The notes under the pieces were generated by a model that was not told the origin of the DNA, did no database searches, and saw nothing but the letters and a program-made list of their open reading frames with translations. A stretch of 40,106 bases of DNA from Hellea sp. (GTDB lineage: Bacteria > Pseudomonadota > Alphaproteobacteria > Caulobacterales > Maricaulaceae), in contig JALZWM010000053.1 of assembly GCA_023300105.1 (NCBI GenBank), positions 1 through 40,106 of the forward strand. Direction: 5' to 3'. Positions 8,096 through 16,385 of this stretch are shown piece by piece (the first letter of the stretch is position 1; each line of letters starts with the position of its first letter). Made by a program: the position numbers and the translations under genes.

Positions 8096-9226
8096 CTATA
8101 AACGTTCCGTTTGATATAACCATATTTTCAATCCGCCGTGAGGAATTGGCGGGCTTGGCTGGAGCCAAGGAAGTTTTGTCGCTTCTGCGAGTTTCTTATC
8201 TGCCGTTATCATACCTACGCGCCAGCCAGAGAATTGTTCACGCATAACGTTTCCAAAATTACTATAAAGTTTTAAGAGCATTTTCTTGTCTCCAATCCGT
8301 ATTCCGTAAGGGGGATTGACCATCACGAGCCCTACTGGGCCTTCTGGACGCTTAAGTTTTGACAAAGATTGTGCCGTAAACTGGCACGCGCGATCAACGC
8401 CCGCACGCATGGCATTGGCCTGTGCCGATTCAACGACTTGTTTGTTCTGATCAAAACCATAATAATGTGGTGTAATGTCCCGCGTGTACCAGTTGTCTTT
8501 CATAGATTGAACCGCGACTGCGTCATATCCCACGAGTTTTTCAAAAGCGAAACGACGGTCGCGACCCGCCATCAAATTTGCAGAAATTTCTGCGGCTTCA
8601 ATCGGGTAAGTCCCAGACCCGCACATAGGGTCCAACAATGGTTCCGTACGTTTATAATTACAAGCCCGCAGTGTCATGGCTGCAATTGTCTCGCGCAACG
8701 GAGCTTTCCCCATTGCTTGCTTATGACCGCGCTTATGAAGAGCTATGCCAGATGTATCGATAGAAAAACTCACAAGGTTTCGCTCAATTCGGACTTTAAT
8801 CAAGATATCCGCTTCATCCAAAGAGGTGGCAATTTTTGCGCTAAAGCTTTCATGGATTGCTTTTTCAATACGCTGGGTGGCAGCGCCTTCGTGATAAATT
8901 TTACTTTGATTATTAGTACTGACTTCAACTTTCACTGAATAACCTGGGGAGAGGTAATCTTCCCATGGAAATTTTCGTGAGCGTTTATCAAGTTGCGCTA
9001 GATGGAGGGCACGAAATTCCCCTATACGGGCGAGAACTTTTGAAGCGCCCCGCAAGACTAAATTGGCACGCCAAACATCTTTCCATCCGCCGCGGATAGT
9101 CACGCCACCGCTTATAATTTTGGGTTTCCGAAAACCTTGTTCAGTGACTTCGCTATAGAGATATGTCTCTAGGCCAGGTAAAGTCACAAGAAAAATTTCA
9201 AAATCAGTTTGAGGCGTATTTATCAT
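8096..9226 (-). CDS. THUMP-domain class I SAM-dependent RNA methyltransferase (RlmL N-terminal type)
   Basis: The 376-aa protein has an N-terminal ferredoxin-like/THUMP region (FLVTLPGLETYLYSEV... ILIKVRIERNLVSFSIDTSG, roughly residues 8-165) and a C-terminal methyltransferase domain. SAM motif I is LDPMCGSGTYPIEAAE, YYGFDQNKQVVESAQANA is the acidic loop, and MVNPPYGIRIG (NPPYG near residue 302) is the catalytic N6/N2-type motif. It corresponds to the single-domain homologues of E. coli RlmL that methylate guanine N2 in 23S rRNA; the exact nucleotide is inferred only. TTG and ATG starts up to 30 bases upstream are possible; I chose 9226 because MINTPQTDFEIFLVTLPGLE aligns with the usual N-terminus. 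It is convergent with the serine hydrolase gene. Confidence 0.88.
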   Translation of the reverse strand: MINTPQTDFEIFLVTLPGLETYLYSEVTEQGFRKPKIISGGVTIRGGWKDVWRANLVLRGASKVLARIGEFRALHLAQLDKRSRKFPWEDYLSPGYSVKVEVSTNNQSKIYHEGAATQRIEKAIHESFSAKIATSLDEADILIKVRIERNLVSFSIDTSGIALHKRGHKQAMGKAPLRETIAAMTLRACNYKRTEPLLDPMCGSGTYPIEAAEISANLMAGRDRRFAFEKLVGYDAVAVQSMKDNWYTRDITPHYYGFDQNKQVVESAQANAMRAGVDRACQFTAQSLSKLKRPEGPVGLVMVNPPYGIRIGDKKMLLKLYSNFGNVMREQFSGWRVGMITADKKLAEATKLPWLQPSPPIPHGGLKIWLYQTERL

Positions 9227-9288
9227 ATGCTGCGCCCCTATCATGCATAAAGGCAAGGCGCACGATATATTCGTATCGGTATAGGTGC

Positions 9289-10209
9289 TTAAGCGCCGCG
9301 CTTGGCTGCTTCTATCGCTGCTATTTTATCTGCATTACCAATAAATACCGGTGTCTTTTGATGCAGTTCATTCACTGGTGTTTTTAATAAAGACTGATCT
9401 CCGTCTGTGGAGGACCCACCCATAGCATGAATGAGGAATGACATTGGAATAGCTTCATATACTAAACGTAAGTGACCGTTTTCATAGCCTTTTCTGTTTG
9501 CGCTGGGGTAAGCGAAAATTCCGCCTTGTAGTAAAAGACGTTTTAAATCGGATACCATAGATGCAAACCAACGCATATTGTGCGGTTTTACTGTTCCGTT
9601 CTTTGTGTCAAGCAGTGAAAGATAATGCTCTTGCAGCCACTTATCCCAAACTAATTGGTTCGCGCCGTTAATCGCGAGTACATCCGCACCTGGCATAGCA
9701 TCGGGCAGAGCGATTATCTCCCATGTGCCAGCACTCTGATCAAAAATTCCTTTATAAACATCCGGGCCATCAGCAAAATAAGCCTCAAGGTTCATTCCAA
9801 ACACAAAAAATCCACCGCTTATAATATTGCCGCCATTAAAATCTTGGGCCACGTTAGCATTTTCAAATATACCAAAAATTGCGCCTGAGGGTATGCCAAT
9901 CAATGCTGACTTTGACCCGTCTAACGGATCAAGTGCAATGGAGTATGGTCCATCGGAAAGTTTACTTAATCCAGGGCGTTCCTCGGACACGACATAGCGT
10001 ACATGACTATCTTGGCTGAGGTATTTAAAAAAGGCTTCATCAGCAATAATATCCAGTTCAAGCTGGTCATCGCCTGATTCATTGCCTGTTGCGGCAAATT
10101 TTAGACCTGCGCCTTTTTTTAGCTCATTATAAATATCTTGCGATGCCGCAAAAAGACCCGCGTAAATACCGTCAAGGTTAGGATTGCGGCTTTGGAACTT
10201 TAGAGACAT
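9289..10209 (-). CDS. fbp: Fructose-1,6-bisphosphatase, class I
   Basis: It hydrolyses fructose-1,6-bisphosphate in gluconeogenesis. The 306-aa protein contains ESGDDQLELDIIADEAF, VVSEERP, the metal-binding ALDPLDGSKSALIGIPSGAIFGIF (DPLDGS near residue 94) and the C-terminal FBP-binding set MRWFASMVSDLKRLLLQGGIFAYP, NGHLRLVYEAIPMSFLIHAMGG and NELHQKTPVFIGN. All fit class I, although the usual SSN after DPLDG is SKS here. The start at 10209 follows GAAGG by 7 bases; an in-frame start at 10311 adds 34 hydrophobic residues with no counterpart in the family. It lies 62 bp downstream of the RNA methyltransferase start on the same strand and is divergent from ppc. Activity on sedoheptulose bisphosphate is possible. 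Confidence 0.88.
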   Translation of the reverse strand: MSLKFQSRNPNLDGIYAGLFAASQDIYNELKKGAGLKFAATGNESGDDQLELDIIADEAFFKYLSQDSHVRYVVSEERPGLSKLSDGPYSIALDPLDGSKSALIGIPSGAIFGIFENANVAQDFNGGNIISGGFFVFGMNLEAYFADGPDVYKGIFDQSAGTWEIIALPDAMPGADVLAINGANQLVWDKWLQEHYLSLLDTKNGTVKPHNMRWFASMVSDLKRLLLQGGIFAYPSANRKGYENGHLRLVYEAIPMSFLIHAMGGSSTDGDQSLLKTPVNELHQKTPVFIGNADKIAAIEAAKRGA

Positions 10210-10430
10210 GGAGATACCTTCATAATTTAAGGCATAACATACGATATGTCGGTAAAGATTCCAATAAAGAAGACTATAGAAAATAGACTTACCAGAGAAG
10301 CAGATTGACATCGTTATGCTGCAACTGTTATCTTTGACATCGCTGTCATATAGAAGTCTGAGTTTTAATTGTAGTTTAAAAACAATCCATCTAAATAGAA
10401 GACAGTTAATTCATATTAGGACTATATATC

Positions 10431-13232
10431 ATGCGCCGCAAAACAGATGCCGAATGGCTTGAAACATTTTCTAATGACTTGGCCGAGCATGAAGGACGCA
10501 TTGATAGTGACCCGCAATCTAACCCTATAAAACTTCTCGCTTATGACATCTCTAAGGAAGTTGAAGAACGCAGCCTTGCTTTCAAAGATATAGAAGCGCT
10601 TGTTAAGTCAATCTCAGATGAAAGCGCAATACGCCGGGCTCACCGCTTGCATTACCGGGCAGGGGTCAAGCCCCAAGCGGCTCTTGATATTATCATTCAA
10701 GAGATGGCTGAGACTAAAGCTGCTGATGGTTTTGACACGTTTAGAAACTGGGTAGAGTCTGCGGGGCAAGGTATTGTTCTAACGGCCCATCCAACATTTT
10801 CATTATCAACTGAAGTCCGTGATACTCTAGGCGAGATTGCAACAGCAGAATCTGGAGAATGCGGGACAGAGACAGAACATCTTAAAACACTTCCGTTCCT
10901 TCAAAAAGGGGCTCCAACTTTACAAGAAGAACATGTTGATACGCAGGCTGCGATTCATCGTATTCAAAAAGCCTTAGCGCAAATAAACGCTGTTGTCTTT
11001 GATGTGGCATTAAAACGGTTTCCCAACCGCTGGACTGAAATTACGCCGTGCTTAACGAAAGTCTATAGCTGGGTCGGTTACGATATTGATGGCCGCACTG
11101 ATATTGGTTGGGCCGACGCAATTCGTCTACGCCTGTCTGAAAAATACGAACAGCTTTGTCGTTACCGCCAGGCCGTTGATGTTATTGCAGGTGAGAAGAC
11201 GAAATCATTATTGGCGTTAAGCAAGGCTTTGACTTACGCCTGCGAGAGTACTGAACGTGACCTTACTCTTTTCAATAACGATATGCATACGCCAGAGAAC
11301 CTCATTGCGGCTGCGAATAATTTAACGCGGGATACGGAAAATCGTGTACGTTCAACAGGGAAGCTATTTCCCCTTATTGCAAGCGCCATTGAAGAGGCTT
11401 CATCCGACGTGGCAAAGCGCGATTTACTTGTCCTTCGATCGAGTTTGAGGACTTTCGGACTGGGAACCGCTCGAATTCATTTCCGTTTGAATGCGCGACA
11501 CGTTATTAACGGCGTCCGCGCCGCCTTTGGTATTAAAAATACAGGAAGCGATACGCGTACACTCCTACAACATGCCTCTGATATGACGCGCAAGGTAAAA
11601 CCTTTACAGGTTAATTTTGCGGCTCTCGAGCTAGAGAAGAATACAGCTCATCAACAAATGATGTTGATTGCCCAAATACACAAATATATTGATGAAGAGA
11701 CACCAATTCGCATGCTCATCGCGGAATGTGAAGACAGCCTTATTCCGCTAGGCATGCTTTATCTTGCGCGTCTCTACGGTCTTCAAGATCATCTTGATAT
11801 CTCCCCCCTCTTTGAAACAGCAGAGGCTCTTAATAATGGCGGCCGTATCATTGAAAAAATGCTCGCGAACCCCGTCTATAAGGAATACGTCCAAAAGCGT
11901 GGCGTGTTTGCTATTCAGACAGGCTTCTCGGATGCTGGTCGTTTTATGGGGCAACTTCCCGCAACGCTAGCCATTGAGCGCCTACAATCTCATTTGGCAT
12001 CCGCGTTAAGCGACCAAGGTTTGAATGATGTTACGGCGGTTGTTTTTAATACGCATGGTGAATCGATGGGACGAGGCGGACATCCAGGTACATTAAAAGA
12101 CCGTGTTGATTACGTCATGAGCCCATGGGCGATTAATCAATTTGATATTAACAGCGTAGCGGTTTGTCATGAAACTAGTTTTCAAGGCGGCGATGGTTTT
12201 CTTTGGTTTCAAACTGATGTTTTAGCGCATGCGAGTGTTGTCTCTATCGTGGCTGCAAGGCATGCAGAACGCGCGGATTCTGCGAAAGACCCATTCTATA
12301 CTGATAGAGATTTTTCTTGGGATGTTTTCCGTACCTTATCGACTGAACAAGAGGCGCTTTATTATAATCCAAATTATGTAAATCTTCTTAGTGGGTTTGG
12401 ACAAAATCTGCTTGTTCCAACAGGGTCTCGCGCGGCGAAGCGGGCAAATGCAGAAGCAGATACATTTGATCCACGTCAACTCCGCGCTATTCCACATAAT
12501 GCGATATTACAACAATTTGGAGCTCCTGCAAATGTCTTTCACGGCCTCGGCCGCGCTGCAGGTATCGATCGTGAAAAGTTCGCATCATTAATGGAACACT
12601 CTGACCGTGCTAAATCTCTTTTAAGTCTTGCGAGCATGGCAGCAAAACGCACAAATATTTCTTTCCTCACAGGCTACGGCCGTTTATTTGATCCCGGTTT
12701 TTGGATTAGCCGAGCTTTGTCTGGAAACGAACCTCATCTGTCTACGAAATGTTTACAGGTTGCAGAAACTTTGAAGACATCAAAGTGGAGATCACAGATT
12801 AATGACCTGGCTAACACGCTTCGTATTGATATGTTTGAGTGTGAGCAAGTTATGGGTGTTGAACGGTCCGAAGATGACCAAAGCCTAAAAATTCTTCATG
12901 CCCTGCGTCTTGCGGTAACAATGAAGATGTTGATTTTAGCGACAGAACTTCCAGCCTTTAACGAGAACGGAGTATCACAGCTTGATGTGTTACAACGTCT
13001 GCAAAGCTTTCAAATTGATTCAATTATCAATGATTTAAAGACGATTTATCCATCACAAAAAGAAGCTATTGATTGGGTTGAGCAATTGACTGAAAAGTCG
13101 GACATTCAATCCTCAAAAGTGGCAGGCTTCCCCCATATTGCGGAAACAGTGATCAAACCTATGACCCGCGGCGCAGCGCTCATTAGACAGATTTCTATTG
13201 CGATTACTCATAGCTATGATGCTTTTGGGTAA
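10431..13232 (+). CDS. ppc: Phosphoenolpyruvate carboxylase, divergent
   Basis: PEPC carboxylates PEP to oxaloacetate to refill the TCA cycle. Length (933 aa) and overall order fit: VLTAHPT with the catalytic His (His120), a DGRTDIGW segment replacing the usual GGDRDGNP, RLYGLQDHLDISPLFET, LNNGGRIIEKML, then FNTHGESMGRGGHPG (about residues 540-555) in place of the canonical FHGRGGSIGRGGAP, and ETSFQGGDGFLWF. The usual GYSDSAKDAG appears as TGFSDAGRFMG, and the protein ends in DAFG rather than the classical NTG. These departures hit known active-site loops, so the protein is a remote PEPC or a paralogue with changed regulation or activity. AGGA at 10418-10421 precedes the ATG. The gene is divergent from fbp, joining two enzymes around the PEP/oxaloacetate and gluconeogenic nodes. 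Confidence 0.8.
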   Translation: MRRKTDAEWLETFSNDLAEHEGRIDSDPQSNPIKLLAYDISKEVEERSLAFKDIEALVKSISDESAIRRAHRLHYRAGVKPQAALDIIIQEMAETKAADGFDTFRNWVESAGQGIVLTAHPTFSLSTEVRDTLGEIATAESGECGTETEHLKTLPFLQKGAPTLQEEHVDTQAAIHRIQKALAQINAVVFDVALKRFPNRWTEITPCLTKVYSWVGYDIDGRTDIGWADAIRLRLSEKYEQLCRYRQAVDVIAGEKTKSLLALSKALTYACESTERDLTLFNNDMHTPENLIAAANNLTRDTENRVRSTGKLFPLIASAIEEASSDVAKRDLLVLRSSLRTFGLGTARIHFRLNARHVINGVRAAFGIKNTGSDTRTLLQHASDMTRKVKPLQVNFAALELEKNTAHQQMMLIAQIHKYIDEETPIRMLIAECEDSLIPLGMLYLARLYGLQDHLDISPLFETAEALNNGGRIIEKMLANPVYKEYVQKRGVFAIQTGFSDAGRFMGQLPATLAIERLQSHLASALSDQGLNDVTAVVFNTHGESMGRGGHPGTLKDRVDYVMSPWAINQFDINSVAVCHETSFQGGDGFLWFQTDVLAHASVVSIVAARHAERADSAKDPFYTDRDFSWDVFRTLSTEQEALYYNPNYVNLLSGFGQNLLVPTGSRAAKRANAEADTFDPRQLRAIPHNAILQQFGAPANVFHGLGRAAGIDREKFASLMEHSDRAKSLLSLASMAAKRTNISFLTGYGRLFDPGFWISRALSGNEPHLSTKCLQVAETLKTSKWRSQINDLANTLRIDMFECEQVMGVERSEDDQSLKILHALRLAVTMKMLILATELPAFNENGVSQLDVLQRLQSFQIDSIINDLKTIYPSQKEAIDWVEQLTEKSDIQSSKVAGFPHIAETVIKPMTRGAALIRQISIAITHSYDAFG

Positions 13233-13717
13233 TGCACCGCACTTGAAGTTTTAGGCAAGTCTTAAACAGTCAGGGCAGCGTTATGTCTTTTTTATCTAAA
13301 CGAGGATAACGTCATTTAACAATTTGTTATTTAACTTTGATGGCTCTATATAAAATTATATGATAAGAAGTACTATCACTGTCCTATTATTGACAATGTG
13401 GTGTTCGCCTCAAGAGACGCTTTTTTAGTTAGAGGTAAGCAAGCTTTTTTTTAAATTGAGATTTAAAATGGTTGAATTTTCATAATATTCGGTAATGACC
13501 AATTATAAGAAAATTTTATGTCTATCGGTAAATATCACCAAAAAGTGACAAATATACCTCATTATCAATAAATAGTGCATAATTTTACCTGCTGCCGATT
13601 TTGTTGCTGGCAATATTATATAAAATCGCTAATGAGGTTAAATACAATTAACTATACGAAGTAAAAGTCGCTGCATGCACTAGTGACTTTAATAAGGGAT
13701 TTGATGAGGGAAGAATT
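13233..13717. other. 485-bp AT-rich intergenic region before the TonB receptor gene
   Basis: No coding sequence is convincing here. I see a TGATA/TATCA dyad (13361-13378), an imperfect hairpin (GGTA 13527-13530 with TACC 13555-13558, inner TCAC 13535-13538 with GTGA 13545-13548), a TATAAA box at 13619-13624, and an 8-bp hairpin in the receptor leader: AAAGTCGC (13664-13671) with GTGACTTT (13683-13690), including one G-U pair. Long leaders with structure are plausible for a regulated outer-membrane receptor, but no known riboswitch class was recognised. No ppc terminator is obvious. Confidence 0.4.
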
Positions 13718-16276
13718 ATGACTAAAAAGAACCTGTTTGCCTGTAGCGCGATGAGCGTAATTATGGCTGGCGCGTATGCGGCACCAACATATGCTCAACT
13801 CGAAGATGAAGTAGTCGTCACAGCGACTAAAAGAGCAGAAAGTGTATCAGATGTTCCGATCGCAGTCACAGCTCTAGGTGAAGATACGCTTGAAGAATTA
13901 AATGTAAATATCTTTACGGACTACCTTACTCAACTGCCAGGCGTGTCTGCGGGCGGTTCTGGACCCGGCACAAGCACTATTTACATCCGTGGCGTTGCGT
14001 CGACTACGCCGACGTTATCTGTAGCGGGTGTTGCAGGTCTTTCACCTAATGTATCTTTCTATCTTGACGAACAGCCTCTGGCGCAACCAGGTCGTAACCT
14101 TGACGTTTACGCCGCTGACTTAGAGCGCGTTGAAGTTTTGTCTGGGCCACAAGGCACATTATTTGGGGCGAGTTCTCAGGCTGGTACGGTTCGTCTTATA
14201 ACGAACAAGCCAAAAATTGGTGTTGAAGAGGCGTCTTTCAAAGCAGGCACGTCTTTCACTAAAGGTGGCGAAGCAAGTTACAATGTAGAAGCTGTTTATA
14301 ACGCACCTATAGCCGAAAATACGGCGCTTCGTGCTGTGGTTTATTATGATGACCAAGGTGGATTTATTGATAATGTGCAAGGTTCACGCACAGCAGCGGA
14401 GTCTGCAAGGTTCCGTACTGGAGATACAGTCCGTTCTAATGGCACGATTGTTGGAGTTAATTCGGTAGGTGGCAATACTGGCCGTGCAGGATTTCAAGCA
14501 GGTGCAGACTTATCAAATGTAAATTTAATTGCTTCTGATAATTCAGCGCTTGTTGAGGATGATTTTAATGACACGTCATATTTTGGTTTCCGTGTAAGCG
14601 CATTACATGAATTCAATGATGATTGGTCTGTGAGCGCGGGTTATGCGCATCAAGAACTTGATTCTGACGGAGTGTTTTTCACTGACCCAACATTAGATGG
14701 TGACCTCGATATTCAACGGTTTGCAGATGATCGACTAGATGACGACTTTGATAATTTTAATTGGTCTGTGAAGGGCCGTGTTGCAGGTCTTGAAGCTATC
14801 TATACCGGTGCTTTTACAGATCGTGACATTGACCAATTAAGTGATTATTCGGATTACTTATTCGTTGGGCAGTATTTGCCTTATTATATCTGTGATCGTG
14901 GTGTTTCTTATGCTGGAGCTCCAGGTTCCTACGCATCACCAAACCCACCAACGGGGACGTGTCAGGCGCCTGTTGCCTTTCTTAATACACAATCAAGTAT
15001 TGAAGTTGAAACACATGAATTCCGTCTAACAACTGACTCTGATAAACGCTTCCGTGCTACTGCAGGTGTCTTTTATAGTGATTTGGTGTTAGAAGAGGTC
15101 GTTGACTTTACTTATCCAGGGGCCGAATTGACAACGTCAACGGATGGTAACGGCGGTATTTTAACTGGATTTGGACCGGCGACATCACCTCCAGGTGCTA
15201 CATTGGTTTTCCCTGGCGAAATTTTTCCTGAAGGTGTAATTTTCAGAAATGATATTACGAGAACTGATGAACAGTTTGGTATTTTCGGAGAGGGTACATT
15301 CGATATTAATGATAAATTTGCTCTTACTGTTGGTGCGCGTTATTATGACGTTAGTGTAGATTTAGAGGGCGGCTTTAGTAATTTGTTTGGTTTCCGCGGC
15401 TCTGAAGTCGTTGATACAAATAGTGTTGGACGTAGCCTTAATGAAATTTTCGATGGCGTTAACAATGTTGATGAAGCGGTCACTGATGGCGTGATTGTTA
15501 AAGTCACAGGTACGTATACACCTAATGATGATCTTTTATTCTACGGTACATACTCACAAGGTTTCCGTCCGGGTATTTTGAACCGTCCTGTTGGCGCAGA
15601 AGGACCAGGAGGATTTACTGTTCCTGCCGCTGTTGATACAGACAATGTTGATAATTTTGAATTTGGTTGGAAGACGACATTGCTTGAAAATCAACTTCGT
15701 TTTAACGGTAGTGCCTTCTATATTGACATTTCTGATTTACAGACGACGATTTTTGATCCGTCAATTGTGAACCTTTTCTTCTCTGATAATGCAGCAGATG
15801 CCCGTGTTATAGGTGTTGAAGGTGATGTTACATATGCACCTCAAGCATTCGAAGGGCTTACCGTTAATGCAGCATTCTCTGTACTTGATAGTGAAATTAC
15901 AGATGTTATCACGCCAACTGGCGATGTAGTTGAAGGTGATGAACTTGCATTTGCACCAACTTTCCAAGGTAACCTTCGTGCACGTTATGAGTGGGACGTA
16001 AACAGTGATTTAACTGGCCATGTTATGCCAAGCATTGTCTATTCATCTTCTTCCAACTCTGATATTTTGCGGTTTAATACAGACCGTGTTCAGGGCTACA
16101 CTCAGGTGGGCTTGGCTTTAGGTGTAACCGCCGATAATTGGACAGGTGAAATTTTTGCTAATAATCTATTGGATAACCAGGGTGAATTATCTCGCGCTTT
16201 TGGTAATGATAGAGAACGTGTAACACCTGTGCGTCCCCGGACTATCGGCGCACGTGTGGCTTATAACTTCCGATAA
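13718..16276 (+). CDS. TonB-dependent outer-membrane receptor
   Basis: An 852-aa outer-membrane active transporter powered by TonB-ExbBD. It has a cleavable signal peptide (basic MTKKN, hydrophobic core, likely cut after TYA at residue 26), a TonB box (DEVVVTATKR, about residues 30-39) immediately after it, a plug domain (SVSDVPIAVTAL... IYIRGV... DLERVEVLSGPQGTLFGASSQAGTVRLITNKP, to about residue 165) and a 22-strand-type beta-barrel to the C-terminus (TVGARYYDVSVD, LLFYGTYSQGFRPGILNRP, VEGDVTYAPQ, and a final IGARVAYNFR). It resembles the large FecA/catecholate-like proteobacterial group. The ligand cannot be assigned. GAGGGA precedes the ATG by 8 bases. A strong terminator follows. Confidence 0.93.
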   Translation: MTKKNLFACSAMSVIMAGAYAAPTYAQLEDEVVVTATKRAESVSDVPIAVTALGEDTLEELNVNIFTDYLTQLPGVSAGGSGPGTSTIYIRGVASTTPTLSVAGVAGLSPNVSFYLDEQPLAQPGRNLDVYAADLERVEVLSGPQGTLFGASSQAGTVRLITNKPKIGVEEASFKAGTSFTKGGEASYNVEAVYNAPIAENTALRAVVYYDDQGGFIDNVQGSRTAAESARFRTGDTVRSNGTIVGVNSVGGNTGRAGFQAGADLSNVNLIASDNSALVEDDFNDTSYFGFRVSALHEFNDDWSVSAGYAHQELDSDGVFFTDPTLDGDLDIQRFADDRLDDDFDNFNWSVKGRVAGLEAIYTGAFTDRDIDQLSDYSDYLFVGQYLPYYICDRGVSYAGAPGSYASPNPPTGTCQAPVAFLNTQSSIEVETHEFRLTTDSDKRFRATAGVFYSDLVLEEVVDFTYPGAELTTSTDGNGGILTGFGPATSPPGATLVFPGEIFPEGVIFRNDITRTDEQFGIFGEGTFDINDKFALTVGARYYDVSVDLEGGFSNLFGFRGSEVVDTNSVGRSLNEIFDGVNNVDEAVTDGVIVKVTGTYTPNDDLLFYGTYSQGFRPGILNRPVGAEGPGGFTVPAAVDTDNVDNFEFGWKTTLLENQLRFNGSAFYIDISDLQTTIFDPSIVNLFFSDNAADARVIGVEGDVTYAPQAFEGLTVNAAFSVLDSEITDVITPTGDVVEGDELAFAPTFQGNLRARYEWDVNSDLTGHVMPSIVYSSSSNSDILRFNTDRVQGYTQVGLALGVTADNWTGEIFANNLLDNQGELSRAFGNDRERVTPVRPRTIGARVAYNFR

Positions 16277-16308
16277 GTCTTTGCTTATTTAAGATTAAAG
16301 TAATAGTT

Positions 16309-16339
16309 AAACACCTCTCTTTGAGAGGTGTTTTTTTTT
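16309..16339 (+). terminator. Strong intrinsic terminator after the TonB receptor gene
   Basis: AAACACCTCTC (16309-16319) pairs perfectly with GAGAGGTGTTT (16323-16333) around a TTT loop and runs into nine T (16331-16339). It ends about 47 bases before the chosen start of the next gene. Confidence 0.9.
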
Positions 16340-16385
16340 GGATTATGCTGTGATATTAAAACATGACGATACACGCCAAGATGAT

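Noticed and set aside
8369-8938. 189-aa open frame on the plus strand inside the RNA methyltransferase gene
   Set aside because: It is antisense to a well-supported gene, rich in Cys, His and Arg in a shadow-like way, and has no recognisable domain.
13381-13440. Terminator-like CTC-AA-GAG followed by six T, and a TTGACA at 13390
   Set aside because: The stem would need a 2-base loop and has a mismatch, and no fitting -10 box follows the TTGACA.
16338-16385. TTG start for the sulfotransferase
   Set aside because: It falls within the T-run of the receptor terminator and has no ribosome site; ATG at 16386 is preferred.
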